A stretch of DNA of 64,000 nt, taken from NCBI RefSeq assembly GCF_018424695.1, contig NZ_QTNQ01000006.1, positions 1 to 64,000 of the forward strand, written 5' to 3'. Positions 17,883-27,651 of the stretch are shown in pieces. This stretch comes from Vannielia litorea. GTDB lineage: Bacteria > Pseudomonadota > Alphaproteobacteria > Rhodobacterales > Rhodobacteraceae. Every line of letters begins with the position of its first letter. Positions within the stretch are counted from its first letter, which is position 1. A program made the translations under genes and the position numbers. The notes under the pieces were generated by a model. That model saw nothing but the letters and a program-made list of their open reading frames with translations, had not been told where the DNA came from and searched no databases.

Positions 17883-18367
17883 GCCGCCACCTCCTGCACG
17901 TATTCGAGGAAGTTGAGACGGTCGCGCTTCGAGAGTGTGTTGAAGATGGTCACCAGGTAGGTGCAGCGCTCTTCCGGCCTTGCGTGGTCTACCCAGAATG
18001 AGGCTTCCGCTACCGGATCGCCCAAGACAGCTACAGGCCAACCCGTCCCAGCGAAGGCCGCGTTGAAGGTTTCTGCTGCGGTTTGTGGTGAGAGAGACTT
18101 CAGCGAGGAAAAAGCGAGAGCCGCGCGCTCAGCATCTGTCAGCCACGCAGATGCGACAGTCACGAAGTCGGACCAGCCGCTGCTCGTGCCTAGGGTCAAG
18201 GAGAACCCTAACATCCGCGCTGCGCGCTTATGGCCAGGCTTGGCATAGAGAGACATTGCGGAGCGGGAGCGCTTCGATGTATCATGCTTAAGAAGCTGCC
18301 CCGCTTCACTTTTTTCGGCCCCGGTCGCGCCTGCCAGCGCTTCCGGGGTTTTCGTTTTGCTGTTCAT
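17879..18367 (-). CDS. Unknown island protein, coupled to VapE
   Basis: The protein has 162 aa, with a polar N-terminal 35 residues and a helical remainder including WLTDAERAALAF and a C-terminal LSKRDRLNFLEYVQEV. There is no signal peptide, membrane segment or known motif. Its stop overlaps the VapE start by 4 bp and its end encodes the strong ribosome binding site of VapE, so the two are made together. Proteins of this kind are seen upstream of VapE genes in alphaproteobacterial islands. A replication accessory role is inferred from position only. Confidence 0.75.
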   Translation of the reverse strand: MNSKTKTPEALAGATGAEKSEAGQLLKHDTSKRSRSAMSLYAKPGHKRAARMLGFSLTLGTSSGWSDFVTVASAWLTDAERAALAFSSLKSLSPQTAAETFNAAFAGTGWPVAVLGDPVAEASFWVDHARPEERCTYLVTIFNTLSKRDRLNFLEYVQEVAA

Positions 18368-18378
18368 GATGGTTCGCC

Positions 18379-18573
18379 TCAGACAGCTTCGCGCTCGGCT
18401 TCGGCCTTGGCGATGACCTTCTCAATGTCGCTGCGGCGCCAGCGAGAGGTGCCGCCGATTTTGATGGCGGGAGGCACAATGCCTTCGGCAAGACGCCGCC
18501 AGAAGGTCGCCTTCGAGCAACCCAGCATGGCCGCGCATTCGACGTCGCGGATCAGGGGGTCAGTGATGTTCAT
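18379..18573 (-). CDS. AlpA-family helix-turn-helix regulator / excisionase-like protein
   Basis: The protein has 64 aa, the full length of the family. It carries the MerR-like helix-turn-helix: DVECAAMLGCSKATFWRRLAE, split here as DVECAAMLGC and SKATFWRRLAEG, then VPPAIKIGG and WRRSDIEKVI. AlpA proteins switch on integrase or excision in P4-like elements and satellites and may act as directionality factors. It is 12 bp upstream of the 162-aa gene and VapE, in the same direction, so it heads a small operon. Confidence 0.88.
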   Translation of the reverse strand: MNITDPLIRDVECAAMLGCSKATFWRRLAEGIVPPAIKIGGTSRWRRSDIEKVIAKAEAEREAV

Positions 18574-18666
18574 GTCTCAGTCCTTCGAAATTGCGCAGAA
18601 CCGTTTAGGACGGCTCCACATGGTTGCGATGTGCTGAGAAGGTAGAGAGGGTCCGAACGTCCCATA

Positions 18667-18693
18667 ATGGGTGGCGCCTTTTTTGCCACCCAT
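18667..18693 (-). terminator. Perfect hairpin at the end of the integrase operon
   Basis: A 9-bp perfect stem ATGGGTGGC/GCCACCCAT (18667-18675 and 18685-18693) has a 9-base loop. It lies just after the stop at 18702 of the gene downstream of the integrase. No long T run follows on the minus strand, so termination strength is uncertain. It could also separate int transcription from alpA. Confidence 0.5.
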
Positions 18694-18701
18694 GCAGAGG
18701 A

Positions 18702-19457
18702 TTAGCTGTTCACGCCCTTGTTTCGGTAAGTCCTTAAAGCCGCATCCATTTCTGGTGGGTTCGGAGGTAAGTTGATCTTGAGTTCGCCCCGCTGCACGGC
18801 GCTCATGAAGCGCTGTGGGATACGGAGGGGACACCAATCTGCAATCAAGGGGGTAAGTTCGACTTCAAACCAAGCAGCTACTTTGAGAAACAATTCAAAC
18901 TCTTTCGGGCTGGTTAGAATCTCTGAGAGGGTTCCCTCTGTGCCCTCGTACTCACGGTCAGCCAACATGAGCTCATATGTGGCCCAAAGATGAAGCGCCG
19001 GCTTCAATACCTTGAAATTCCTCTTAAGATTACGCAGGTCCGACGCAACGCGCTTACCTTCCCCGGTCCTCAAAGAATGCGCCATCTCCGAGACTGCGTG
19101 CTGAGCCTTCATGAGATCTGGTCTTCCTGTGTCCCGTTGATTTCTGATGAGTTGCACAGCCACCGCTCCACACAATCGACCGGGATTCTGCCTCTTAAGG
19201 AACTCTTGCCTCCCGAGGTCAGAGACCAGCGTATGTTCACCCAAGGCGGCGAAGTCATCGCGCGTAGCGATTGCAATCCTTTCGGCAGTGACAGTGTCTT
19301 GTGGGAAGGTCATGTGAGCAAACACCCGGTACGGTGCATCTGCAGTTAGGCAATCACCCTCTACTATTTGATCAAGGGCGTGTTCCGATTGGACGGGCAT
19401 TGTATCAGGTGACCTCTTTGTGCTCGGCACTTCTCTTTGTGTGTTGAGCCGCTTCAT
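18702..19457 (-). CDS. Unknown island protein coupled to the integrase
   Basis: The protein has 251 aa from ATG 19457, which overlaps the integrase stop as ATGA. The frame is open further upstream, but the overlap makes this start likely. The protein is soluble, with a mixed alpha/beta look and a helical region (about 100-190) rich in basic residues. I recognise no domain. Tight coupling to the integrase suggests it is part of the element's integration or maintenance functions, or island cargo read through from int. Confidence 0.65.
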   Translation of the reverse strand: MKRLNTQREVPSTKRSPDTMPVQSEHALDQIVEGDCLTADAPYRVFAHMTFPQDTVTAERIAIATRDDFAALGEHTLVSDLGRQEFLKRQNPGRLCGAVAVQLIRNQRDTGRPDLMKAQHAVSEMAHSLRTGEGKRVASDLRNLKRNFKVLKPALHLWATYELMLADREYEGTEGTLSEILTSPKEFELFLKVAAWFEVELTPLIADWCPLRIPQRFMSAVQRGELKINLPPNPPEMDAALRTYRNKGVNS

Positions 19458-20641
19458 CGAGCTAGAGAAATCAATCTGCCGGATTGGCGGAGGCAAACCT
19501 GCGCCCAGCGCTCCATCAGAATACGGCGCAGCTCAAGGAAGTCCGTGCGCCGGTAGGCACGCTCAACCGCTGAACCGGCGACATGCCCCAGAACCGTTTC
19601 GGCCACCTCGTGCGGCGCATCGGTTGCTTCGGCCAACCAAGTCCGCAGGCTGGACCGGAAGCCGTGGGGGCGCTCTTCCATTCCTTTGCGCTCCATGAAG
19701 CGCGCCATCGTGGCATCCGAGATGACGCCCTTTCTGACGCTGGGGAACAGGCAGCCATCTCGCGCGTGGGGCTTTGCCAGTTCGATCACGGCCAGCGATT
19801 CGGTTGAGAGCGGCACACGGAAGTCCGCCGTCTGACCCAGTCGGCCCTTCATCTCCTCACCGGGAATGGTCCAGATGTCGCCTTCAATGTCCTCCAGCCT
19901 CATGAAGCGCAGCGGCTTCGAGCGCACACCGGTCAGGATCAGAAGCCGAAGGGCAAGCTGGGTGACGGTCGGTTCCGTGAGCGACTGGTAGAAGGTCGGG
20001 ACCACCTGCCATGGCAGCGAAGGAATGTTGGTGGCCTTGTGACGGCTCTTCCCGAGCAGCGCCTTGGCCTTGTCGATGGCCTGCAGGTCAACGTCCAACC
20101 CGAGCGCAGCAGCATGGCGGAAGACGATGCTCAGCCGGTTCATCGCCTTGCGGGCTGTGTCGGCCTTCTCGTGCCAAATCGGCGCGAGGGTGTTCTTGAT
20201 GTCCTGCTGATCCAGCTCTTCGACAGGCACCTTGCCCAGCTTCGGCAGCACATGAAGCTCAAGCGGCGAGAACCAGCGCCCAGCTTTGCCGTCCCCCTTC
20301 AGTTCAGCCTTACGGGCTTCGAAAGCATCCTCGGCGACCGTGCGTAGGGTGTTGTCGTCCCGAGCGGCTTCGCGCTCCAGTCTCTGCCGTTCCTTGATCG
20401 GGTCTTTCCCCAACCGAGCCACGGCACGCCAACGCTCAGCGGCCTCCCTGGCTTCTTTGAGTGTGACAGCCGATAAGTTGCCTAGGCCCATCTCCCTGCG
20501 GCGACCGTGAATTGTCACCCGCAGGAACCACTGAGCGCCGCCATCTTCGCGCTTGTGCAGCCAGAGGCCGCCGCCGTCGCCATATTTGCCCGGCCCGGCG
20601 GATTTCACCTGAACGCTGGTCAGTTTGTTCAATGCTCTCAC
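19454..20641 (-). CDS. int: Tyrosine site-specific integrase, P4 type
   Basis: The protein has 395 aa, as usual for P4-type integrases. An N-terminal DUF4102-like arm-binding domain (GDGGGLWL, GRRREMGLG, LKEARE) is followed by a core-binding region and the catalytic domain. Visible catalytic residues are Arg in TGVRSKPLR, His-x-x-Arg in HGFRSSLR, His in LGHVAG and Tyr in ERAYRR. It recombines the 20-bp tRNA-end sequence with the island's own site. Start GTG 20641 is preferred over GTG 20653 because GAGGTGG and TAGGA lie at proper distances only for the former. The gene begins 144 bp from attR and reads inward. Confidence 0.95.
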   Translation of the reverse strand: MRALNKLTSVQVKSAGPGKYGDGGGLWLHKREDGGAQWFLRVTIHGRRREMGLGNLSAVTLKEAREAAERWRAVARLGKDPIKERQRLEREAARDDNTLRTVAEDAFEARKAELKGDGKAGRWFSPLELHVLPKLGKVPVEELDQQDIKNTLAPIWHEKADTARKAMNRLSIVFRHAAALGLDVDLQAIDKAKALLGKSRHKATNIPSLPWQVVPTFYQSLTEPTVTQLALRLLILTGVRSKPLRFMRLEDIEGDIWTIPGEEMKGRLGQTADFRVPLSTESLAVIELAKPHARDGCLFPSVRKGVISDATMARFMERKGMEERPHGFRSSLRTWLAEATDAPHEVAETVLGHVAGSAVERAYRRTDFLELRRILMERWAQVCLRQSGRLISLAR

Positions 20642-20784
20642 GATCCTACCCACCTCTCAATCCACCCCTACATATAGTATGGGGTGAGACCGGATGGAAT
20701 GACCTGAAACAACAGACGTCAAGTTTTCTTGGGTGAAACGCTTTAGTGGGATACCCTGAGACTACATGATATTGATATTCAATG

Positions 20785-20804
20785 CCCTTCAGCGGCACCA
20801 GTTT
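20785..20804 (+). repeat. Right attachment site (attR) of the island
   Basis: Exact copy of the 20-bp tRNA-Thr end repeat at 4559-4578. Chromosomal DNA with the high GC of the region resumes right after it, and the transglutaminase gene ends 36 bp further on. Confidence 0.93.
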
Positions 20805-20840
20805 TCTCAGATAAGCGCGTTTTTCCCTTTGGCTCGTCAG

Positions 20841-21725
20841 TCAGGCGGCGGGCAGGGGGATGACATCTACGCTGTGGCTGGTGTCCTGCTCGCCCGCGGT
20901 GCGGATCACGCCCTTGACCGGGGCGACATCGCTGTAGTCGCGGCCCACGGCGACGGTGATATGGTCCATTCCGGCGGGCATGTCGTTGGTCGGATCGAAC
21001 TCCACCCAGCCCACATCGGCGCCGCACCAGGCGCGCACCCAGGCATGCATGGCATCGGCGCCTTCCAGCCGGTCCTCGCCCTCGGGCGGGATGGTGCGCA
21101 GGAAGCCCGACACGTAGCCGGCGGGAATGCCGAGCGCGCGCAGGCAGGCGATCATGATGTGGGAGAAGTCCTGACATACCCCGTGGCGCGCGGCGAAGGC
21201 CTCGGAGGCGGGGGTATCCACCTCGGTGGCGTCCGGGTCGAAGGACATTTCGCCGTGCAGGGCCCGGCCCAAGGCGCGGACGGCTTCCAGCGTGGGCATG
21301 TCTGGTGTCACCTGCGCGCGGGCGAAAGCCGTCATCGCCGGATCGGGCGAGACGCGGGGGGTTGGCCCGATGAAGTGGTGCGGCGCTGTTCCGTCGAGCC
21401 GCCGGACCTCGCCGATCTCGCGGGCCAGGGCCGTGAGCGGCGGTGATATCTCCAGGCCAGGAGGTTGCAAGAGACGCTCGGCGCGGGCGGAGAGCGTGAG
21501 GGAGATGCGATCTATCGGCTCGTGGAAGGCGATGAAGGTCATTAGGTTGCCGTAGAAGTCGAACAGGTCGCGCCGCTCTTGCGGCACGGGATCGACCGTC
21601 AGAAGGCTTGCGGCAATGCGCTGCCGATCGGGGATCTCGGCGGGCAGCAGGTGCAGCAGGTTGCGCGCGTGATCGGAGGTGCCCGCGTATTCATACTCGA
21701 TCTGAAGCTTCACGTCATAGCGCAC
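20841..21725 (-). CDS. Transglutaminase-like cysteine protease family protein
   Basis: The protein has 294 aa. An N-terminal beta-rich bacterial transglutaminase domain (residues 1-90) leads to the papain-like core. The triad is visible: Cys in HGVCQDFSH (about 184), His in DAMHAWVRAW, Asp in VEFDPTND. There is no signal peptide, so it probably acts in the cytoplasm. Family members sit with ATP-grasp and alpha-E proteins and are predicted to make or break amide bonds in a small peptide tag or metabolite. It follows the fused ATP-grasp/alpha-E gene by 4 bp in the same operon. Confidence 0.9.
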   Translation of the reverse strand: MRYDVKLQIEYEYAGTSDHARNLLHLLPAEIPDRQRIAASLLTVDPVPQERRDLFDFYGNLMTFIAFHEPIDRISLTLSARAERLLQPPGLEISPPLTALAREIGEVRRLDGTAPHHFIGPTPRVSPDPAMTAFARAQVTPDMPTLEAVRALGRALHGEMSFDPDATEVDTPASEAFAARHGVCQDFSHIMIACLRALGIPAGYVSGFLRTIPPEGEDRLEGADAMHAWVRAWCGADVGWVEFDPTNDMPAGMDHITVAVGRDYSDVAPVKGVIRTAGEQDTSHSVDVIPLPAA

Positions 21726-21729
21726 GGCG

Positions 21730-24126
21730 TCACCTCAGGTAGAGCGTGGAGAGCAGGTTGGAGAGGTTGGCGAGATCTTCACGCAACCGGGTAAAGTTCT
21801 TGCGCCTCAGCGTGCCCGGCTCCGCGGTCAGCAAGCGCGTTTCTATAGGAAGCACGGCGCGGGTGAGGGCCGTTGGGCGGCCGGGTGCCGAGCTTCCGGG
21901 CAGCATGCGGGAGAGCTCGAGCATTTCCTTGAGCTGGAAGAGGATGGCGCGGGGGTTGTTCGGGTCGAGCGCGAGCAGGTCGGTCACGGTGCCGGTGCTC
22001 GCGTCGATCGGGTAGCGCTGGCGGTGGGTCATGACGGCATCGCCAAGCTCCAGCGCGATATCGAGGCCGCCCTGGGGCTGATCGGCCTCACAGAAGGTGG
22101 CGAGCACGGACGAAAGACCATCGGCCCGCTCCAGCGCCCGCCCGAAGGCCAGAAAGCTCCAGCCGATGGAGCGATACATGTTTTCCTGCACGAGGCCCGA
22201 GAAGCCGGTGACCTTGCGCAGCAGAACGCCCATCTCATGGGCCGCGGCATCGCCGGGGAAGGTGGTGCCACGTATGGTATCGAGGCTCAGGGCCAGATCG
22301 GAGAGCGCGTTCCACCCGTCGATCGAAAACCTGTCACGGACTTTGCCGGCGCAGTTTCTGGCGGAAGAGAGCAGGTTGGTGAGGGCGGCGGGAATCGCCT
22401 CATCGGTCTTTATGCCGAAGCCGCTCATGTATTTTGCAAGCTGCACCAGGCGCGGGTCTTTCCTGTCGCCGGTTTCGGCGAGGCGCAGGTGATAGGCCCT
22501 GAGCAGGCGCACGGCGCCCTCGAACCGCTCCACATAACGGCCCAGCCAGTAGAGGTTTTCGGCTGCGCGGGCGGGCAGGGTGCCGGTGCGCGGCGCCAGG
22601 GCCGAGCTGTGGCCCAGCATCGACTCGGCGGCCACGGGCGCATCGCCCATGATCCACACATCCGCCACCGTTCCGCCTCGTTGCATGGCCAGTGCTGAGA
22701 GGTCGTCGGAGGAGCCGATGCGCGCGTAGCCGCCGGGCATGAATGTCCAGCCCGTGGCGGTGCGGGCCGCGGTGACGCGCACGGTCATCGGGCGGGGCAC
22801 GAGGCGGCCGTTTTCCCAGGCGGGCGTGGTGGAGAGCGTGACGAGTTCCTGCGCCACGAGGTTGCCGCCTTCTTCCTCGATCCAGGCGTCGATGGAAGGT
22901 TGAGCGCTGGACCGAAAGCCGCCACCCTGCGCCGTCGTCGCGCCCAGTTCGAAGGGCAGATCGGAGGCGAGCGCCTCGCCAATCATCATCTCGGCGGTGT
23001 GGCCGCGCACGTGGGCGCGTTCTTTCTCGGTGCCGCACCACCATGTGGCGATGTTGGGCAGCTTCAGGGGCTGGCCGGTGAGCACTTCGGAGATGCGGGG
23101 CAGGAAGGCCTGGATGGCGCGCATCTCCAGCACGCCGGCGCCCAGCGCGTTGACCATCGAAAGCGTGCCAAGCCGCAGCGCCTGCACGAGGCCAGGCGTG
23201 CCGAGGTAGGAGCTTTCATCCAGTTCAAGCGGGTCGGCAAACTCGCTGTCGAGCCGTCGCCAAAGCGCGCCAAGCGGCTCCAGCCCCTCGACGGTGCGCA
23301 CCTTGAGCTGACCATCGTGCACGATCATGTCTTCACCCTCGAGCAGCATCATGCCGAGGTAGCGGGCAATGTAGGTGTGCTCGAAATAAGTGTCGTTGCC
23401 CGGCCCCGGTGTGAGGATCGCGGCGCGCTTGCCCGCCGCCCCCGAGAGTCCGTCGAGCGCCGCGCGGAATGCCCGGAAGAACCCGGCGAGCCGGTGGATG
23501 TTCGCCCGGGGGAACGGATCCTGGAAGGTGCGGGCCGTGGCCATGCGGTTTTCCAGCGCAAAACCGGCGCCGGACGGGGCCTGGGTGCGGTCACCCAGCA
23601 CGAACCACGTGCCATCCGGGTTGCGCGAAATCTCGAAGGCCACCACGTGCAGGAAGTGCCCGGAGGCGGGCGTGATCCCCACCATCGGGCGCAGCCACCG
23701 CGGGTTGCGGGCCACCAGCTCGGCGGGCAGGTGGCCGCCCTTCACAAGCTCTGCCGGGCCGTAGAGATCGGCCATCACCCGCTCCAGCAGGTCGGCGCGC
23801 TGGGCGAGGCCATCGCAGATGGAAAACCATTCCTGCTCGTGGATGATCACCGGCACATGGCTGAACGGCCAGTCCCGCTCGGGCGCCGGATCGTTGGAAT
23901 ATTGGCGGAAGTACACACCCGCGTCGCGCAGGTAGTTCGTGCCGCGGGCAAAGAGCGCCTCGATCTCCTGTTTCGACAGGGCACCGAGGGCGGAGACGAA
24001 GCCGTCCCAGACCGGGCGCATCCGGCCATCGGCGTCTATCAGCTCGTCTGCCGTGCCGGGGCGCGGGGCGTAGCCCTTCAGCAATGGCGGCGTGCCATTG
24101 GTGCGGAGGGCCTGGGTCTCGTTCAA
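21730..24126 (-). CDS. Circularly permuted ATP-grasp protein fused to an alpha-E domain
   Basis: The protein has 798 aa. Residues about 1-460 form the circularly permuted type-2 ATP-grasp domain, seen in [40 protein letters not shown] and [14 protein letters not shown]. Residues about 480-798 form the alpha-E domain ([22 protein letters not shown], in two parts ENLYWLGRY and [11 protein letters not shown]). ATP-grasp enzymes activate a carboxylate as acyl phosphate and join it to an amine; alpha-E is a helical partner of unknown chemistry. At 40022 and 41444 the same two domains are separate genes. ATG 24126 overlaps the stop of the upstream gene as ATGA. Confidence 0.92.
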   Translation of the reverse strand: MNETQALRTNGTPPLLKGYAPRPGTADELIDADGRMRPVWDGFVSALGALSKQEIEALFARGTNYLRDAGVYFRQYSNDPAPERDWPFSHVPVIIHEQEWFSICDGLAQRADLLERVMADLYGPAELVKGGHLPAELVARNPRWLRPMVGITPASGHFLHVVAFEISRNPDGTWFVLGDRTQAPSGAGFALENRMATARTFQDPFPRANIHRLAGFFRAFRAALDGLSGAAGKRAAILTPGPGNDTYFEHTYIARYLGMMLLEGEDMIVHDGQLKVRTVEGLEPLGALWRRLDSEFADPLELDESSYLGTPGLVQALRLGTLSMVNALGAGVLEMRAIQAFLPRISEVLTGQPLKLPNIATWWCGTEKERAHVRGHTAEMMIGEALASDLPFELGATTAQGGGFRSSAQPSIDAWIEEEGGNLVAQELVTLSTTPAWENGRLVPRPMTVRVTAARTATGWTFMPGGYARIGSSDDLSALAMQRGGTVADVWIMGDAPVAAESMLGHSSALAPRTGTLPARAAENLYWLGRYVERFEGAVRLLRAYHLRLAETGDRKDPRLVQLAKYMSGFGIKTDEAIPAALTNLLSSARNCAGKVRDRFSIDGWNALSDLALSLDTIRGTTFPGDAAAHEMGVLLRKVTGFSGLVQENMYRSIGWSFLAFGRALERADGLSSVLATFCEADQPQGGLDIALELGDAVMTHRQRYPIDASTGTVTDLLALDPNNPRAILFQLKEMLELSRMLPGSSAPGRPTALTRAVLPIETRLLTAEPGTLRRKNFTRLREDLANLSNLLSTLYLR

Positions 24127-27100
24127 GCGTCGAGCCTCGGATCGCGCCGCAGATCGAGCGTGCAGGGAAACTCCGGATGTGGCCGCTCGGGCGCGGGCCG
24201 GTAGGCGCCGGGCGCGTGGCCATAGGGCTCGAACCGCGCCAGCCTGCGCGCCTCGGCCTCGTTGCCGTTGACCGGGAAGGTCTCGTAATTGCGCCCGCCG
24301 GGGTGGGCGACGTGATAGGTGCAGCCGCCGATGGGCCGCCCCGTCCAGTCATCGTAGATGTCGAAGTGCAGCGGCGCGTTGACCGGCAGCACCGGGTGCA
24401 GCGCCTCGGGCGGCTGCCAGGCCTTGAAGCGCACCGCGCCGACCTGCGTGCCGCTCGCGTTGCCCGGCGACAGGGGAACGGGGCGCTTGTTGACCATGAT
24501 CCGGTAGCGGCCCTGATGCTGTGTCGTCAGCTTCACCTGGAGCCGTTCCACCGAGCTGTCGGTGTAGCGCACGGTGCCACCAATGGCGCCGGTTTCGCCC
24601 AGCACATGCCAAGGCTCCAGCGCCTGCCGCACCTCCAGGTGCGCCCCCTCCACCTCGACCTGCCCGCAGAACGGAAAACGGAACTCGGCCTGCGCCTCGT
24701 ACCAGACGGGATCGAAGGCGTAGCCGTGCTGCGCGAGGTCTTCGAGCAGTTTGAGGAAGTCGGCCCAGAGGAACTCGGGCATCATGTAGCGGTCGTGCAG
24801 CACGGTGCCCCAGCGGACCGGTTTGCCCTGCACCGGCGCCTTCCAGCACCGGGCGATGATGGCGCGGATCAGCAGTTGTTGCGCGAGGTTCATCCGAGGG
24901 TGTGGCGGCATCTCGAAGCCGCGGAACTCGATGAGCCCGAGGCGCCCTGTGGGGCCGTCGGGGGAGTAGAGCTTGTCGATGCAGATCTCGGCGCGGTGGG
25001 TGTTGCCGGTCACGTCGGTCAGCATGTTACGAAATAGCCGGTCCACCAGCCAAGGCGGTGGCACGTCGCCTTCGCCGGGAGCGGGGACCTGGGCGAGGGC
25101 CATCTCCAGCTCGTAGAGCGTGTCATGCCGGGCCTCGTCGATCCGGGGCGCCTGGGACGTGGGGCCGATGAAGAGGCCGGAGAAGAGGTAGGAGAGCGAT
25201 GGGTGGCGTTGCCAGATAAGGATAAGGCTCTTCAACAGGTCGGGGCGGCGGAGGAATGGTGAGTCGTTTGGCGTCTCGCCGCCCACCACGACATGGTTGC
25301 CGCCGCCGGTGCCGGTGTGGCGCCCGTCGATCATGAACTTGTCTGCCCCGAGGCGGCAATTCCGCGCCTCTTCGTAGATTGCCTCGGTCGTCGCAACGCA
25401 ATCCTGCCAGTCGTAGGCCGGGTGAATGTTTACCTCGATCACCCCCGGGTCGGGGGCGACGCGGATCACGTTGATGCGCGGATCGTGGGGCGGAGCATAA
25501 CCCTCGATGTGGATGGGCAGGCCCATCTCTTTTGCCGTGGCCTCGGCGGCGGTGAGCAGATCGAGATAATCCTCTGCGTCTTCCACCGGCGGCATGAACA
25601 CGCAGAGGCGGCCATCGCGCGGCTCGACGGAAATCGCCGTGCGCACCGCGCCGCCGATGGTGCCCAGCTCTTGCTCGACAATGTCTTGCGTGGGGCCGGT
25701 GGGCTTGGGGGCCGAGACGGGCTGGCTGTGCTCGGGCGTGGACTCGGGCAGCTCATCACCGGCCTCCTCGTGGTAGTCCGGCAACGCGTCGCGCTCCACC
25801 GAAGGGTCGGTGACATAAGTATAGGGAAACTGGCTGGGCGGCACGTAGGGCAGGGTGCCAAGCGGCAGCCGGTAGCCCACTGCACTGTCGCCCGGCACGA
25901 GGAAGACCTTGCCGCGCCGCAGCTTCCACTTTTCAGAGCGCCACTTGTGTCCCGAAGCCTTGGCCTGCCAGCGCTGGATCGGCAGGACGTGGCCCGCAGG
26001 CTCGGTCAGCCCGCGCTCGAAGACCTTGGCGATGCGGGCGCGCTCCTCCGGGTCTTTCAGCTTGGAGTTTTCGGGGGTGACGTTTTCGGGCAGGTTGCCT
26101 TCCTTGATGATCCATTCGGCGGGATCCTCATAGGCGGGAGCCACAAAGTCGCCGCCCACCCCGAGGTGCTCGGCCATGCCTTGCAGGAACTTCTCGGAAT
26201 GCTCGGCGGTCGCCCCGGTGTCCTGCTTTTCGCCGGCAATCAGAGCCTCGTCGGCCCAGATCGGCTTTTCATCGCGCCGCCAGTAGAGCGAGAAGGTCCA
26301 CCTAGGGAGGGTTTCGCCCGGATACCACTTGCCCTGCCCGTAGTGCAGGAAGCCGCCGGGCGCGAAACGGTCGCGCAGGCGGCGGATCAGCTTGTCGGCA
26401 AGGTCGCGTTTCATCGGGCCGACGGCGGCGGTGTTCCACTCGGCGCCCTCGAAATCGTCGATCGAAACGAAGGTGGGTTCGCCGCCCATGGTGAGACGGG
26501 CATCGGCGGCTTTCAGGTCTTCATCCACCTTGTTGCCAAGGGTGTTGAGCCGGGTCCAGGCCTCGTCGGAGAAGGGCTTTGTGATCCGCGGGTGCTCGGC
26601 GACGCGATCCACCTTCATGTCGAAGGCGAAATCCACCTCGGGGGTGCCGGCGGCGGCGAATCCGCCGGTGATCGGTGCGGCATTGCGGTAGTGCGGTGTG
26701 GCGGCCAGCGGGATGTGGCTTTCGCCCGTGAGCAGGCCGGAGGTGGGATCGAGGCCGATCCAGCCAGCACCGGGGATGTAGACCTCGACCCAGGCGTGCA
26801 GGTCGGTGAAATCGACATCTGTGCCCGAGGGGCCGTCGAGCGCCTTCACATCCGGCTTGAGCTGGATCAGGTAGCCGGAGACGAAGCGCGCGGCAAAGCC
26901 GAGGTGGCGCAGGCACTGGACGAGCAGCCAGGAGCTGTCACGGCAGGAGCCGGACTTGATGGTGAGGGTTTCTTCCGGCGTCTGAACGCCAGGCTCCATG
27001 CGGATCGTGTAATCGACCGTCTGGGAGATGTGGCTGTTGAGGGCGACGAGAAAATCGACCGTCCCATCTGTTCCAAAATCCAGCCCGCCGATGAACTGCG

Positions 27101-27482
27101 CCAGCTTGGGGCCTTCCGGCTCGGGGCGGCGGTAGATGGAGAGATCTTCGCGGAGGTCTTCGGGGTAGTCGAACGGCCACTTCTCGGCGCTCTCCTCCAC
27201 GAAGAAATCGAAGGGGTTGTAGACGGTCATGTCTGCCGTCAGGTCGACCTCGATTTTCAGCTCGCGGACCGGCTCGGGGAAGACGAAGCGGCTCAGCCAG
27301 TTGCCGTAGGGATCCTGCTGGTGGTTCACGAAATGCCCGCCGGGCGAGATCTTGAGGCTGTGAGAGAGAACCCGGGTACGGGAATGGGGGGCCGGCCTGA
27401 GGCGTATGATCTGCGGGTCCAGCGTGACCGGACGGTCATACTTGTAGTGCGTCAGATGATAGATGCTTGCGAGGATGGCCAT
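24123..27482 (-). CDS. Giant transglutaminase-DUF2126 protein
   Basis: The protein has 1119 aa. The first 85 residues are the beta-rich N-domain ([13 protein letters not shown]). The transglutaminase core has Cys in [11 protein letters not shown], His in [11 protein letters not shown] and Asp in [11 protein letters not shown]2126 fills the rest (about 300-1119), with [19 protein letters not shown] split as DPRINVIRV and DPGVIEVN, the GGGNHVV segment and [10 protein letters not shown]. The DUF2126 part resembles glutamate-cysteine-ligase or glutamine-synthetase-like folds in published predictions. Start ATG 27482 is used because [13 protein letters not shown] matches the family start; an open frame runs 33 bases further. 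First gene of a three-gene operon. Confidence 0.93.
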   Translation of the reverse strand: MAILASIYHLTHYKYDRPVTLDPQIIRLRPAPHSRTRVLSHSLKISPGGHFVNHQQDPYGNWLSRFVFPEPVRELKIEVDLTADMTVYNPFDFFVEESAEKWPFDYPEDLREDLSIYRRPEPEGPKLAQFIGGLDFGTDGTVDFLVALNSHISQTVDYTIRMEPGVQTPEETLTIKSGSCRDSSWLLVQCLRHLGFAARFVSGYLIQLKPDVKALDGPSGTDVDFTDLHAWVEVYIPGAGWIGLDPTSGLLTGESHIPLAATPHYRNAAPITGGFAAAGTPEVDFAFDMKVDRVAEHPRITKPFSDEAWTRLNTLGNKVDEDLKAADARLTMGGEPTFVSIDDFEGAEWNTAAVGPMKRDLADKLIRRLRDRFAPGGFLHYGQGKWYPGETLPRWTFSLYWRRDEKPIWADEALIAGEKQDTGATAEHSEKFLQGMAEHLGVGGDFVAPAYEDPAEWIIKEGNLPENVTPENSKLKDPEERARIAKVFERGLTEPAGHVLPIQRWQAKASGHKWRSEKWKLRRGKVFLVPGDSAVGYRLPLGTLPYVPPSQFPYTYVTDPSVERDALPDYHEEAGDELPESTPEHSQPVSAPKPTGPTQDIVEQELGTIGGAVRTAISVEPRDGRLCVFMPPVEDAEDYLDLLTAAEATAKEMGLPIHIEGYAPPHDPRINVIRVAPDPGVIEVNIHPAYDWQDCVATTEAIYEEARNCRLGADKFMIDGRHTGTGGGNHVVVGGETPNDSPFLRRPDLLKSLILIWQRHPSLSYLFSGLFIGPTSQAPRIDEARHDTLYELEMALAQVPAPGEGDVPPPWLVDRLFRNMLTDVTGNTHRAEICIDKLYSPDGPTGRLGLIEFRGFEMPPHPRMNLAQQLLIRAIIARCWKAPVQGKPVRWGTVLHDRYMMPEFLWADFLKLLEDLAQHGYAFDPVWYEAQAEFRFPFCGQVEVEGAHLEVRQALEPWHVLGETGAIGGTVRYTDSSVERLQVKLTTQHQGRYRIMVNKRPVPLSPGNASGTQVGAVRFKAWQPPEALHPVLPVNAPLHFDIYDDWTGRPIGGCTYHVAHPGGRNYETFPVNGNEAEARRLARFEPYGHAPGAYRPAPERPHPEFPCTLDLRRDPRLDA

Positions 27483-27651
27483 GCCGATGTGCGTTCTCTT
27501 GGTTGTTTCGAACACACAATTTATGCCGCATCTGCGAAGGGATGCATAGCAGGCAATGTGGGGCGCCGGTTTTGCATCTGCCCGGCGCCACCACTTGCAG
27601 CAAGGCTACCCGCTGGCCCGAATCGCTCCGGGTCAGGGGGTGGAAGAGCGC

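Larger units (their letters stand above)
4579..20804. mobile_element. Integrated genomic island at tRNA-Thr(CGT), satellite-like, with a defence operon as cargo
   Basis: The element is about 16.2 kb and runs from the tRNA end to the second att copy. The inner side of the right repeat carries a P4-type integrase. The minus-strand half holds int, a coupled unknown gene, an AlpA-like regulator, an unknown gene, VapE and an iteron-like cluster. The plus-strand half holds the helicase, 275-aa gene, DUF1156 and DUF499 operon. Much of the DNA is less GC-rich than the flanks (for example 4579-6400, 8560-9380, 10270-11500). No capsid, terminase, tail or conjugation genes are present, so it would need a helper to move between cells, or it may now be stable. 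Confidence 0.9.

Noticed and set aside
18577..18837. 86-codon minus-strand frame between the AlpA gene and the 251-aa gene
   Set aside because: It overlaps the end of the better-supported 251-aa gene in another frame and reads through the hairpin at 18667-18693.
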